From NCBI GenBank assembly GCA_019316985.1, contig CP079215.1, forward strand, positions 806,001 through 870,000: a stretch of 64,000 nt of DNA. Reading direction: 5' to 3'. Below, in pieces: positions 31,408-42,319 of this stretch. The position numbers were made by a program, and so were the translations under genes. Numbering within the stretch: the first letter of the stretch is position 1; each line of letters starts with the position of its first letter. Under the pieces are notes generated by a model. That model was not told where the DNA came from, searched no databases, and was given only the letters and a program-made list of their open reading frames with translations. This DNA comes from Paraniabella defluvii. Lineage in GTDB: Bacteria; Bacteroidota; Bacteroidia; Chitinophagales; Chitinophagaceae.

Positions 31408-32506
31408 ATGAGCAAAAAGGGAAAGTTCTGGTGGCTATGAGTGGCGGTATCGATAGTACCGTTGTGGCCCTTATGCTGCACCATGAAGGATACGATGTGG
31501 TAGGTATTACCATGAAAACCTGGGATTATGCCCAAAGCGGTGGCAGCAAAAAGAAACCGGCTGCTGCAATGTAGATAGTTTTAATGATGCACGGATGGCC
31601 GCGGTACAACATGGCTTTCCGCATTTTATATTAGATATACGCGAGGAATTCGGAGATTTTGTAGTGAATGACTTTGTGGAAGAATACCTTGCGGGACGAA
31701 CTCCCAACCCCTGCGTGCTTTGTAATACCCATATAAAATGGCGGGCGCTGCTCAAAAGGGCTGATGCGCTGGGGTGCGAATTCATTGCAACCGGACATTA
31801 CGCTAAAATCCGCCAGCATGATAACGGCAGGTATGTGATCAGCAAAGCGGTAGATCATACAAAAGATCAAAGCTATGTACTCTGGGGCTGCAACAAGACC
31901 TTCTGAGCAGAACTTTGTTACCCCTGGGCGGCTATCATAAAACTGAAATCCGCCAGATGGCTATTGATTACGGCTATCCCGAACTGGCTAAAAAAGCGAG
32001 AGCTATGAAATATGCTTTGTTCCCGACAATGATTACCGTGGGTTTTTAAAACGCCGTGTGGAAGGACTTGAGGAAAAAGTGAACGGCGGAAATTTCGTAG
32101 ACAAGGAAGGTAATATTTTAGGCAAGCACAAAGGCTATCCTTTTTACACCATAGGGCAACGCAAAGGACTGGATATAGCCCTGGGCAAACCCGCCTTTGT
32201 AACCAAAATTGACCCCGTTGACAATACCGTAACATTAGGTGACGAAGCCGACCTGGACAGGAACGAAATGACTGTGGGCAAACTGAATATGATCAAGTAC
32301 GATATGATCTCCCCGGGTATGGAAGCCACTACCAAGATCCGCTATAAAGACAGCGGGGCGCTTAGCAATCTTTACCAGGAAGGGGCTAATATGCGTGTAA
32401 GCTTTTACCAGAATGTAAAAGGCATTGCTCGGGGCAAAGTGCTGTTTTTTACGAAGGAGATGATGTTATCGGAGGAGGTATTATACAATCAGGATCAATT
32501 ATATAA
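31408..32506 (+). CDS. mnmA: tRNA-specific 2-thiouridylase MnmA (frameshifted)
   Basis: Thiolates U34 of Glu, Gln and Lys tRNAs. With one base restored near 31425 the PP-loop reads [28 protein letters not shown] and [13 protein letters not shown] follow. The two reactive cysteines are seen in [12 protein letters not shown] and in [25 protein letters not shown] marks the C-terminal domain. Frameshifts near 31557, 31897 and 32007. A last one near 32434 gives the usual ending [17 protein letters not shown], with a stop at 32504-32506; without it the frame would run on falsely to 32600. Confidence 0.94.
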
Positions 32507-32600
32507 GTTTCCAGGCAGCCAGGCGCGCCACCAGGGCCAGGGAATTGCAACACTTTTACCTTTTTATTACCCCAATGCTACAGTTTTGTGGCACAATTAA

Positions 32601-33367
32601 TCAGTTATGGTCAATCATCCATTGGGTGATTCCAAATCCCTTATATTGAGCTGCAGCAGAGCCATTGCTCACTTCGTATTCGTATAATTGAAAGTTCTTA
32701 AAAATCAATCCAATTCCTTTCGCATATTTTTCAGTTGATTTTTCCATAAATCCTATCACCGAACTCTGCGTAGGCGGTATATTCAACGAATCGCTGTGCT
32801 GCTCTACTGTCCACACATTCTGGTAGTCCTTTCCTCCATAAGAAAAGCTGCCCGTACCACTATACTTGAAATCCCATTTATTGATCTCGCTGCCTACGAT
32901 ACTAAAATCGAACAGTTGTTCGTAGGCGTTGAAGGAAGCCTGCTATTCCCGTTCCAGCTAAAATTGGCCCTTAACGGCGCATGCAATACAGTAACACGCA
33001 TATTATTATCAATCACATCAATACTCTTTTCGCCGGGTGTGATATAATAGGAACCGTTGTTTACCCAGGCACCGCTTGCCGCTTCATTGTTTATTGCCCG
33101 TTGAACCAAATAGGTTTTGTGGTTCGCATCATCCGGTATTTCGTTTATAACAGTATGCCTTACCTGGTATTTATGCACCTCGGTTCGGGTACCGCTTAAA
33201 GTAAACACAGTAGAATCAAGCCTGTAAGTAATATATTTTCCCACCTGCAGGGGCAAATATTCCGATAGATTTTCGGTTTCCAGCACTTCCTTTTTATTGC
33301 TACAGGAAGTAAAAACCGATAACGCTAAAAGCAGGCAGCTAAAAATTTTCAAAAAGTCATTTTTCAT
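32601..33367 (-). CDS. Uncharacterised lipoprotein (frameshifted)
   Basis: Signal MKNDFLKIFSCLLLALSVFTSC ends in a lipobox. The mature part of about 230 residues includes LSEYLPLQVGKYITYRLDST, an all-beta-looking stretch with many hydroxyl residues, and ends FGITQWMIDH. Frameshift near 32935, possibly one more near 32820. Bacteroidota genomes hold many such YITYRxDS-type lipoproteins of unknown role. It lies on the strand of rnz and just downstream of it (71 bases). Confidence 0.7.
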
Positions 33368-33438
33368 ATAAAATAGAGCTTTTCCGCGTTGGCTATTAAG
33401 GGATTATTTGTGTGCTAACCGCTATGGCATCAGGTAAC

Positions 33439-34324
33439 TTACCCCTCCAGCGCCAAATCAGTATTGGGAAATACCTCCCTTGTCTCGCTTTCAAATTCTT
33501 CAAGGGTATCATACTTACTACTGAAATGGCCGATCAGCAATTTTTTAACGCCGGCCAGCTGAGCAATTTTTCCGGCCTGACGGGTAGTTGAATGAAACCT
33601 CGTTATGGCAATTTCGGCCAATGCATCATGATAAGTGGTTTCATGATAGATCATATCGGCGCCCCGTATATGTTCTATGATCCGCTCGTCGTATCGCGTA
33701 TCTGCACAAAACGCATACTTTTTAGGATGGGGTGCGGCTATCGTCAGCCATTCGTTTTTATAACCGTTCCATCTTCGCTTTGGTAATCCTCTCCTCTTTG
33801 CAGGTTGTCGTAAAACTTACCGGAATATGATGCTCCTTTACTTTTGCAATATCCAGTCGCCTGCGATTACGCACTTCCGTAAAAACAAAACCATAGCATT
33901 CGATACGGTGATCTGTTCTGAAGCAGCTAACTTCAATATCAGGCAATTGTAATAAAAGACAGCTTTGAGTTATAGCAATAAAATGAAGATTAAAACATAG
34001 CTTGGTGTCGGCTACCTTTAATTGCAGCTCTATGATCTGGCGTAAAGCTTCAGGGGCTACGATGGTAAGGTCTTGCTGGCGGCCGAGCAGGGCAAAAGAA
34101 TTGATCAACCCTATCAGGCCAAAGTAATGGTCGCCATGCAGGTGAGAGATAAATATATGTGAAATGCGGCTGCGCCTTACCTTATAATTGATGAGTTGTA
34201 TTTGTGTACCTTCTCCGCAATCGATCAAAAAGCTCCTTGCCGCTGTTGTCAGCACCTGGCTGGTAGGATGCCTGTCGAAAGCCGGAACCGCAGAATTATT
34301 ACCCAATATGGTTACCGCAAACAT
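33439..34324 (-). CDS. rnz: Ribonuclease Z (one frameshift)
   Basis: Metallo-beta-lactamase fold endonuclease that trims tRNA 3' ends. FAVTILGNNSAVPAFDRHPTS and FLIDCGEGTQIQL open the fold; ISHLHGDHYFGLIGL is the zinc-binding HxHxDH motif; FCADTRYDERI, HETTYHDA and HSTTRQAGKIA supply later ligands. One indel near 33765 (KMERLDYQSEDG). About 300 codons. The ATG at 34324 leaves 29 bases to the STAS gene, so the two are probably cotranscribed. Confidence 0.95.
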
Positions 34325-34353
34325 TTATTCTAAACACATTTTAAAAATTATTG

Positions 34354-34736
34354 TCATCCCAGCACGTCGTCATCCATTAACTCTCTTTCTATTTCTTCCA
34401 TCTGTACAATGTCGGCAGCTTCGCTTTCGGTGGGCGCAACATTCAGGAGCTCTAAAAGTTCATTTTCTGCCAAAAAGCTTCTACCTCTTCACTAACACAG
34501 CAGCTTACAAACGACGCATTCGCCTCGTAAAAATCCCGCTGAATATGAAGTATTTGCTCGGCTGCAGCCGTATCTACGGCATTTACAGCACTCATGTTCA
34601 ACACAATATTTTTCACATCATTTTGTAAATAAGGAAGCAACGCTACTTTTATCCCATCTGTCATAGTAGCAGAAAGTACCGGCTCAATTGGCGTGATGAC
34701 GTGAAATTTCTCTTTGGTATCTATTTTGACCTGCAT
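34354..34736 (-). CDS. STAS domain protein, anti-sigma factor antagonist-like (one frameshift)
   Basis: About 127 residues. MQVKIDTKEKFHVITPIEPV opens a STAS fold; NIVLNMSAVNAVDTAAAEQI fits the loop that in SpoIIAA-type proteins holds a phosphorylated Ser/Thr, here possibly Thr or Ser near SAVNAVDT. An indel near 34455 adds an acidic C-terminal tail (SEAADIVQMEEIERELMDDD). No anti-sigma factor or phosphatase is nearby. Start at 34736 gives the shortest complete fold; a longer frame to 34778 exists. Confidence 0.7.
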
Positions 34737-34873
34737 GTTAAGTACGAAATTTGGAGTAATGGTATATTTGATAAACAACGCTAAAAACTTTGGTCCTAAT
34801 GCTCTTTAAAGAGAGGTTGGGATTAGCTAAAGTCTGGTGCTTATGTTTACAAATAACGTAAACCAGTACCAAA

Positions 34874-34881
34874 TATATTTG
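34874..34881 (+). promoter_or_regulatory. Putative -7 element before clpC
   Basis: TATATTTG, full TAnnTTTG match, 34 bases before the clpC ATG; the -33 region is unclear. Confidence 0.45.
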
Positions 34882-34915
34882 TTAATATTGTAACTAATCA
34901 CTTTATCTACAAAAT

Positions 34916-37435
34916 ATGGATAATAATTTTTCAACTCAGGTAAAAGAAATCATCTCCTACAGCCGGGAAGAAGCGCTCCGGTTGGGGAATGATTTTATTG
35001 GCACAGAGCACTTGCTGCTAGGTTTGATACGTGAGGGAGATAATACAGCTATACGAATTCTGAAAGGTTTTAATATAGATATTTTTGAACTGCGTAAAGA
35101 AATTGAATTGGCCATTAAAGACAAGACGGGTAAAAACATCGCCAATATCAACAGCCTTCCGCTGACGAAGCAGGCTGAAAAGGTAATACGCGTGACCGTT
35201 CTTGAAGCAAAAGCTTTAAAAAGCAACCAGGTAGAAACAGAACACCTAATGTTATCTATCTTAAAAAACAAAGAAAACATCGCAACGCAAATTTTGAATC
35301 AGTTTGATTTGGATTATGATATGTTTAGGCAGGAGCTGGGCATTGTAAAATCCAACGAACCCCGTGCTGAATTTGGTGAAGAAGATGACGAGTTTGATGA
35401 TGAAAAAAATACTCCCAACAGTCAAAGGGAACAGCGTCAAAATCCAACACTAAAAGCAAAACCCCGGTTCTTGACAATTTTGGACGCGATGTAACGAAAT
35501 TAGCCGAGAGCGGCAACCTTGACCCGATCGTAGGCCGTGAAAAAGAAATTGAGCGGGTGTCTCAGATTTTAAGCCGCCGCAAAAAGAACAATCCCATTTT
35601 AATTGGCGAGCCGGGAGTGGGTAAAACAGCGATCGTTGAAGGTTTGGCATTGCGTATTGTACAGCGGCGCGTGAGCCGCGTGCTGTTCGACAAAAGGGTT
35701 ATTTCGTTAGACCTGGCTTCCTGGTAGCCGGCACCAAATATCGCGGACAGTTTGAAGAAAGAATGAAAGCGATCATGAATGAACTGGAAAAGAACCGCGA
35801 TGTTATTTTGTTCATCGACGAGATGCATACGATTGTTGGAGCCGGGGCGCCAGCGGATCGTTAGATGCCAGCAATATTTTCAAGCCCGCCCTGGCACGCG
35901 GAGAGCTGCAATGCATAGGCGCTTCCACGCTCGATGAGTACCGTATGCATATTGAAAAAGACGGCGCTCTGGATCGTCGTTTTCAAAAAGTAATTGTTGA
36001 TCCCCAAGCGTGGATGAAACAATACAGATCCTTAACAACATTAAGTCTAAATACGAAGATTTCCACAGCGTAACGTATACCGACGAAGCTGTAGAGGCCT
36101 GTAAAACTGAGCGACCGCTATGTTACCGACAGGCTTTTGCCGGATAAAGCTATCGATGTGATGGACGAGGTAGGCGCCAGGGTTCACCTGAAGAACATCA
36201 ATGTTCCGGATAATATCGTAGAGCTTGAAAAGAAGATAGAAGATGTAAAAGAAGAAAAGAACCGTGTAGTTAAAAGCCAGAAATTTGAGGAAGCAGCCTC
36301 TTTGCGCGACACCGAGAAAAAACTGGCCGAAGAACTGGAGCGCGCCAAATTGCAGTGGGAAGAAGAAAGCAAGCATAAGCGCTACCCTATTACAGACGAG
36401 GACATTGCCGAGGTGATCAATATAATGACCGGCATACCTGTGAGGAAAATGGTGGAAGCAGAAACGGAAAAACTCCGCAAGATGTCTGAAGATATGAAAG
36501 GTATGGTGATCGGGCAGGATGATGCAATTTTAAAGGTTGTAAAAGCTATCCAGAGAAATCGCGTAGGCTTAAAGGATCCTAAAAAACCTATCGGCAGCTT
36601 TATCTTCCTGGGTCCTACAGGTGTTGGTAAAACAGAGCTGGCGCGTTCGCTGGCCAGGTACCTGTTTGATTCGGAAGACTCCCTGATTCGTATAGACATG
36701 AGCGAATACATGGAGAAATTCACGGTAAGCCGTTTAATTGGTGCACCTCCCGGATATGTGGGCTATGAAGAAGGCGGGCAACTGACAGAAAAAGTACGTC
36801 GTAAACCTTATAGTGTTATATTGCTGGATGAGATTGAGAAAGCACACCCCGATATTTATAACATCCTGTTACAGGTATTGGACGACGGGCAGCTGACAGA
36901 TGGTTTGGGCAGGAAAGTGGATTTCAAGAACACGATCATCATTATGACCTCTAATATTGGTGTACGCCAGTTAAAGGATTTTGGTGCGGGAGTTGGCTTT
37001 GCCACCCAGTCGCGTTTAGCTAATGAAGATGAAGAGAACAAAGCAGTTATTGAAAAAGCATTGAAACGCACTTTCTCTCCTGAGTTCTTAAACCGTATCG
37101 ACGATGTAATCATCTTCAACAGTCTTACCAAAGAAAACATCTTTAGTATTATCGATATCTCTATGAAAGGTGTGTTGAAACGCATTGAAAGTTTGGGTTA
37201 TGGCCTTACATTGACAGAAGATGCCAAGGCCTTCCTTGCCGATAAGGGTTATGATCAGCAATTCGGGGCGCGGCCTTTACACAGGGCTATTCAGAAATAC
37301 CTGGAAGATCCGCTGGCAGAAGAGATCCTGAATATGAACGTTAAACCCGGAGATGTGCTGGAGGTAGGATTTGATAAGGAAGCCGATAAACTGGTATTCT
37401 CGGTAAAAGAAAGGGCCGACGCACAGGAAGCATAA
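34916..37435 (+). CDS. clpC: ATP-dependent chaperone ClpC (frameshifted)
   Basis: Hsp100 unfoldase that feeds ClpP. Two Clp N repeats (about 1-145: [33 protein letters not shown]), an acidic linker ([12 protein letters not shown]), AAA domain 1 (Walker [10 protein letters not shown], Walker B ILFIDEMH), a middle region with a UVR-like coil ([20 protein letters not shown]) and AAA domain 2 ([23 protein letters not shown]; arginine finger in FLNRIDD). About 840 codons. Frameshifts near 35450, 35722, 35850, 36002 and 36104; the last 1,300 bases are clean. The UVR-like coil and small middle domain mark ClpC rather than ClpB. Confidence 0.96.
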
Positions 37436-37463
37436 ATCATATCAATATAGTACCAATATACTC

Positions 37464-37493
37464 ACACCTCACAATAATTTGTGGGGTGTTTTT
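37464..37493 (+). terminator. clpC terminator
   Basis: Stem ACACCTCACAA/TTGTGGGGTGT (one G-T pair), loop TAAT, followed by TTTTTATG; 28 bases after the clpC stop. Confidence 0.85.
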
Positions 37494-37533
37494 ATGTCTT
37501 CAAGAATAGCCTGGGAAATTTATATAAAAATAC

Positions 37534-37548
37534 TTAGGACGGTCCTAA
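37534..37548. promoter_or_regulatory. Perfect palindrome, operator-like, upstream of the 37641 gene
   Basis: TTAGGACGGTCCTAA, two 7-bp arms around one G. It lies after the clpC terminator and about 95 bases before the next ATG. A second inverted repeat, ATTACGAA/TTCGTAAT with 17 bases between, lies at 37588-37620. A dimeric repressor site is inferred; the regulator is unknown. Confidence 0.5.
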
Positions 37549-37640
37549 TTGTTAAACTTTCTATAATAGCATTGCCTGATGCGATTTATTACGAATAGTA
37601 TCGTACTTTTATTTCGTAATCTTTTACCAAAAATAAGACC

Positions 37641-38169
37641 ATGCAAATCTCAAAACCAAAAAACAGCACATTAGCCCTTTTTGTCATAGCCCTTGTGAGC
37701 ATTGTAACCCTGGCCTCCTGGAATGTACCAATGAGCTCAGGTGTATTAAGCAGATTTTTCGATATATCCGATACAATTCCTCAAAAGTGTGATAAAAAAA
37801 TTGTTGAACTCAATGAAGCAATCGCCCAATTGCAAAAAGCTACAGAAACATTGAAGGAGCGGGATATTGCTGCAGAGGTGGCTAAGGCCGTAGAGAGCCT
37901 TAACCTGGATGAAATACACAGCAATGTGGAAGATGCTGTGCTGCAGGCCCGGTCTGCGCTGGCAAAAGTAGATGCTCAGAAAATAAAAGAAGAAGTGGCT
38001 TCGGCACTTGCCAAAATTGATAAAGAAAAATTGAGGAGCAAGTTAAAATTGCCACAGCTAATCTCCAGCCCCAGATACAGCAATCTTTAGAAGAAGTAAA
38101 AAGGAACTGGAAAAAGCAAAGCAAGAGCTTGAGGCAGCAAAGCAAAAAATAAGAAAGGAAAAAATATAA
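37641..38169 (+). CDS. Membrane-anchored coiled-coil protein of unknown function (frameshifted)
   Basis: About 176 residues. After a basic start (MQISKPKNSTLA) there is one hydrophobic segment (LFVIALVSIVTLASWNVPM), then a long helical region in heptads: KIVELNEAIAQLQKATETLK, AAEVAKAVESLNLDEIHSNV, and after correction of indels near 38047 and 38098, SLEEVKKELEKAKQELEAAK, ending KIRKEKI. I do not recognise the family. The inferred topology is a membrane or periplasmic anchor with an extended coiled coil. The two inverted repeats upstream suggest regulated expression. Confidence 0.7.
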
Positions 38170-38171
38170 GA

Positions 38172-38213
38172 ATAGCGGCTGTATTAAGGCAAACCAGTTA
38201 ATACAGCCGCTAT
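38172..38213. terminator. Strong bidirectional terminator
   Basis: Perfect 16-bp stem ATAGCGGCTGTATTAA and its complement around a ten-base loop, between the convergent coiled-coil and M28 genes. Confidence 0.85.
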
Positions 38214-38253
38214 ATTCATTACCCGCTACTCACCACTTATCAGTTTCTGCTCG

Positions 38254-39833
38254 TTACTCCAGGCCTCCTCTCCTGGTTGGTGAAACCGGTTTAGGCCACT
38301 CTCTAGGTTTACCCGTTTCTGCGTCAATAGGTAACACTATTTTTTCCCGCGATTTTTTGCGGATCTTCACTGGCGGCGTAAGCCAGAATTGCAGTAAGGA
38401 TAGCATTGTTACGCAAATCGTCAAATACAATTTTATCGTAGGTATCCCTGTTGGTATGCCAGGTCATAGTGCCATAGTCCCAGCTTAAAGAACTTAGTGA
38501 AAAGGCCGGAGCCCCGCCATTACAAAAGAAGCGAAATCTGATCCGCCGGTGCCGGGTTGTCCCGGGAAACTGGTTTCAATATATTGACGGATATGCTGCG
38601 GCACTTTGGTTAGCCAGCGACCAAGGTAATCGTAAGCATGTAAAAATCCCTGTCCCTGCAAACTGGTTACCCGGCCTGTTCCATTATCCTGGTTAAACAC
38701 CGCCTGTATATTAGCAACAATTTCGGGGTGATCTTCCACAAATCCGCGCGAACCGTTGAGTCCCTGCTCTTCACTTCCCCAGTGGCCTACTAAAATAGTA
38801 CGTTTGGGATTAGGATATATTTTTTTAAGAATACGCATAGCTTCCATCATGGTTAAGGTACCGGTGCCGTTATCAGTAGCGCCGGTAGCGCCATCCCAGG
38901 AGTCAAAATGCGCCGAAAGAATTACATATTCATTGGGTTTCTCTACTCCTTTTATCTCCCCGATAATGTTGAACGCATCTGCAACAGGAAGCTCCTTTGA
39001 GTCGATCTTCATGCTTAATTTAGGTATTGTACCCGATTGCGCCAGGCGGTACAATAACCCATAATCTTCCAGCGACAGATCGATGGTGGGAACTTTTTAG
39101 TGTTGGCGCCAAATATTTTGTTGGCACCTACCGCCTTCGACCAGTAGCTGCTTACTATGCCTGATGCACCGGCTTTTTCGAGTGCAGCCGGCAAGGTGCG
39201 TGCAGTATATCCTGTTCTGCGAATACGTTGTGCCCAGGCATCTGTTAAAGAGTCCCTTTCCCGGTTCATTTTAACCACCGATTCGGCAGTACCAAATTCT
39301 TTCCAGTTATTATCGGGGCGCCCTGTTGGTTGTAACATGGAAACCATTACAAATTTTCCTTTTACGGCGGGCAACCATTTTGCAAACGTTATAGAATCCG
39401 CTACTTCGGGTAAGAGGATGATTTCGGCGGTAACCGTTTTGCCATTCGTACCCGGGCTCCACGCCAGCTGGGTGCCTTCCAACGACTTCATTCGCGGATA
39501 CACCATATCTATATGAGCCGGGCCGCGCTGCCAGCCCCTCCATTCGCCCCATTTTTCGCTGTGTGCAGCAATGCCCCAGCTTTTGTACTTAGCAATGGCC
39601 CAATCACCTGCCTGCTTCATTTCGGGTGTGCCTACCAAACGGGGACCAATGCCGTCCAATAATTCATGCCCTAATTGCTCCAGCTGTGAATGCCGCTCTC
39701 CCTCGGCGACAATGGCTTCCACAACCGGATCTTTAGGCAATTCGGCCCGCCTCGCCGGTCCACGCTGCTGGGCTATTAACGAGGTAGCAGATAATAGGCT
39801 GAAAAAAACAAGGGACCTCTTCAAACAAAGCAT
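38254..39833 (-). CDS. Secreted M28 family aminopeptidase (frameshifted)
   Basis: Signal peptide MLCLKRSLVFFSLLSATSLIA, then a PA-like insert region and an M28 zinc peptidase domain. Metal ligands: His and Asp in LSAHFDSWDGATGATDNGTG, the Glu pair in GSEEQGLNGS, Asp in FNQDNGTGR and the late His in SWDYGTMTWHTNRDTYDKI. Such enzymes (carboxypeptidase Q/aminopeptidase type) digest peptides outside the cytoplasm. Frameshifts near 39098, 38512 and 38345; the end reads REWPKPVSPTRRGGLE. The start at 39833 is chosen for the signal peptide; the open frame extends much further up without homology. Confidence 0.88.
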
Positions 39834-40048
39834 GCTGATCAGTTTAAACTTGTGTATAAATGAATGAACAACCCGAATGTAAACATTTATTACACCTGTG
39901 AAAAATTTACAGGCAGCTTTCTGTCTGCATATCTGAATACTTTTTAAATTTTTATACCGAACCACTCTCGAATTACGGTTAGCAGATGGCATAGCTCTTA
40001 ATATCATAAATGAAAGATTTAATGTATGTTTGAATTTATAATCACAAT

Positions 40049-40863
40049 ATGACACAAAGCCAGGTTGCCCTAATTGTGCATAGTTGCGACCGATATGCAT
40101 TTTTATATAAAGGGTTCCAGATTTTTTTGAAAAAAACTGGGACAACGCTACTAACTGCAACTATTATTTTGCAACCGAAGCAACCACCCACGCTTTTGGT
40201 AAGTTCCAGAATATTCAGTCGGGCAAGGGCGAATGGGCCGATCGCCTGGCATTCTTACTCCGCGAAAAGATCAGCGAAAAATATGTGCTCTACTTCCAGG
40301 AAGATATGTGGTTAAGCAGCCCGGTTAGCGCCTTATTTTTTAACCAGCTGTTTGAACTGGCGGAAAAAAATAACTGGCAGCAGGTAAAGCTCCATAGTTC
40401 CGACGCTTATAGTACCCGGGCGGGCGATTTATTTATCGAAGGTTTTAATATTGCAATACTCAATAATACGGAATCCAGATTTCTGATGTCGCACCAGGTT
40501 ACTCTCTGGAATAGGGAATTCCTGTTGCAGCAACTCTATAAAAATGAACATCCCTGGAGAAATGAACGAAAGGGAACCAAAAGACTGAAAAAGCTGGATC
40601 CATTGATATTACAGGTAGATTATTTTGCCGAAAATGGTCAGCCCGAAAATAATGTTAATATACATCCCCTGGCCAGAAGCGGTTATCATACGGTATCGGT
40701 CAACGGCGTATTAGGCAACCCGGTACAACCTTACATCAGCGAATTATTGAACCATCCCGCTACTGAAGAGCAGCGACAATACGGGCTACAGCTCCGGCAC
40801 AATTACCAGCACCAGCTAACACATGACGGCTTGCCCCAACCGAGAAAAAACCGACATATTTAA
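40049..40863 (+). CDS. Putative glycosyltransferase-like protein (frameshifted)
   Basis: About 270 residues. VALIVHSCDRYAFLYKGFQI at the start, then, after an indel near 40127, YFATEATTHAFGKFQNIQSG, WADRLAFLLREKISEKYVLY and FQEDMWLSSPV. An acidic pair after a hydrophobic strand (YFQEDMW) preceded by an SCDRY start resembles GT-A-type glycosyltransferases acting on surface polysaccharides, but the similarity is weak. It has no membrane helix and stands alone between a peptidase and dinB. Confidence 0.45.
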
Positions 40864-40901
40864 AAGAATCAAAAACAAAATAAAGGGTAAATAACTAAAA
40901 A

Positions 40902-40926
40902 AAAGCGGCTGATAACAGCCGCCTTT
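40902..40926. terminator. Bidirectional terminator
   Basis: Stem AAAGCGGCTG and CAGCCGCCTTT around ATAA, with A8 before and T-rich on the minus side; separates the convergent 40049 gene and dinB. Confidence 0.8.
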
Positions 40927-40936
40927 GAGAACGTCT

Positions 40937-41431
40937 TTAAAAGCCCTGTTCATCTGCTGAAGGGCCGTAACTTCCCGGCACTTTAATATCGTTCAGCCTG
41001 TAATAAACGCCCAGCTGTGCGCGATGGTGAGTGATCTGACTTAGCGCATGCCGGATCGCCGCATATTTGGTCCATTCCGCCAGCTTATTTCCTTTGTAGG
41101 CCAGGAACCAGTTAGGCTCCAGATCAGCCTCCGTTGCATTTTTCAGGGCTTCCATAGACTCTGCATAATTTTTTTCGAAAGCATCCTGCAGTTGCCGGCG
41201 TGTTTCATACAGCTCGGGTTTATCACCTTCTGCGAAATCAAGCCCCTCGGTTTTTAGCATATGTGCCGGCCATCCGAAGATCTCGGTAATATGCTGCGCC
41301 AGGTGCATTAACTTCATACTCTTTTCATGAGGCGCATAATCATTTTTACCCTCCGGAAATTCGTCCAGGAACTTTTTAGTTGTATTGTACTCGGCGGTTA
41401 GCTCTTCCCTTAGTTGTTTTAAAGTATCCAT
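40937..41431 (-). CDS. DinB family protein
   Basis: 164 residues, intact. MDTLKQLREELTAEYNTTKK opens a four-helix bundle. The metal-binding histidines typical of the DinB/YfiT superfamily are seen in MKLMHLAQHITEIFGWP and in ALSQITHHRAQLGVYYRL. Members are metal-dependent thiol S-transferases or of unknown role; the function is not determined. The start at 41431 matches the fold; the frame upstream is non-homologous. Divergent from deoC. Confidence 0.88.
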   Translation of the reverse strand: MDTLKQLREELTAEYNTTKKFLDEFPEGKNDYAPHEKSMKLMHLAQHITEIFGWPAHMLKTEGLDFAEGDKPELYETRRQLQDAFEKNYAESMEALKNATEADLEPNWFLAYKGNKLAEWTKYAAIRHALSQITHHRAQLGVYYRLNDIKVPGSYGPSADEQGF

Positions 41432-41542
41432 AGTTCTTGATTTAAATAAGCTGTAAGGTAACAAAGTATTTGAAATGCACCCGGACGATTTTTTGTAGCC
41501 GCTTATACAGGTTGAAGCCATGTTATCGCTTACTTTTGAAGC

Positions 41543-41550
41543 TAAATTTG
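41543..41550 (+). promoter_or_regulatory. Putative -7 element of deoC, close to the ATG
   Basis: TAAATTTG lies only four bases before the deoC ATG, so transcription would start at or next to the start codon if it is used. Confidence 0.35.
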
Positions 41551-41554
41551 TTTT

Positions 41555-42223
41555 ATGCAACTCAATTCCTATATAGACCATACCATATTAAAACCCACTA
41601 CCTTAATCGCCGATATTGAAAAAGTTTGCGCCGAAGCAAAACAGTATCAATTTGCATCGGCCTGCGTTCCACCTCCGTTTGTAAAAAAAAACAAAAGAGC
41701 TGTTACAGGAAGCCAGGTAAAAACCTGTACGGTGATAGGGTTTCCTTTTGGCTATTCGGCTATTGAAGCAAAACTCGCCGAGGTTCTTTTGGCAATTGTT
41801 GACGGTGCCGATGAGCTGGACATTGTAATTAACCTTATTGCCTTGAAAAATAACGATTGGCAATACCTGGCTAACGAGGCTAACCACCTGATACCGATTA
41901 TTAAAGAAAAAGGAAAAACAGTGAAGATCATTATCGAAAGCGGCGTGCTAACTGATGATGAAATTATTAAATGTTGCGAGTTATATGGTCCTGCGGGCAT
42001 CGACTATCTCAAAACCTCCACGGGCTATGCAGAGAAGGGCGCCAGCGTTCATGCAGTAGAGTTGTTTAAAAAGCACCTGCCCCAGGGTACAGGTATAAAG
42101 GCAAGCGGCGGTATACGCGACTATGCATTTGCCAGGCAGCTGGTAGAGGCCGGGGCTACCCGCTTGGGATGCAGCGCCAGCGTTGCAATTGTTGAAGGTG
42201 GAAAAGGGGAAGGAAACTATTGA
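41555..42223 (+). CDS. deoC: Deoxyribose-phosphate aldolase DeoC (compensated frameshift)
   Basis: Class I aldolase that splits deoxyribose 5-phosphate into glyceraldehyde 3-phosphate and acetaldehyde in nucleoside catabolism. SYIDHTILKPTT at the start, CTVIGFPFGYSAIEAKLAE, GADELDIVINL, KIIIESGVLTDDEI, the Schiff-base lysine in DYLKTSTGYAEKGAS and GIKASGGIRDY. A run of nine A near 41685 and a second indel near 41713 put about ten residues out of frame; corrected it reads KKTKELLQE. About 223 codons. It fits with the nucleoside transporter at 20422. Confidence 0.95.
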   Translation: MQLNSYIDHTILKPTTLIADIEKVCAEAKQYQFASACVPPPFVKKNKRAVTGSQVKTCTVIGFPFGYSAIEAKLAEVLLAIVDGADELDIVINLIALKNNDWQYLANEANHLIPIIKEKGKTVKIIIESGVLTDDEIIKCCELYGPAGIDYLKTSTGYAEKGASVHAVELFKKHLPQGTGIKASGGIRDYAFARQLVEAGATRLGCSASVAIVEGGKGEGNY

Positions 42224-42319
42224 TAATTAACAAAGACATTGTTGCGTTTGGGTTAACAGCCACGTTTGATTTAAAAATCAGACTCCCGTCATTAGTCAAA
42301 ACGCATTTAAACAATTACT

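Noticed and set aside
32507-32600. MnmA extended to 32600
   Set aside because: The extra residues come from the wrong frame; restoring one base near 32434 gives the conserved [14 protein letters not shown] ending and a stop at 32504-32506.
39834-40160. Long N-terminal extension of the M28 peptidase
   Set aside because: The upstream residues are not similar to anything and would bury a normal signal peptide; the start at 39833 is better.
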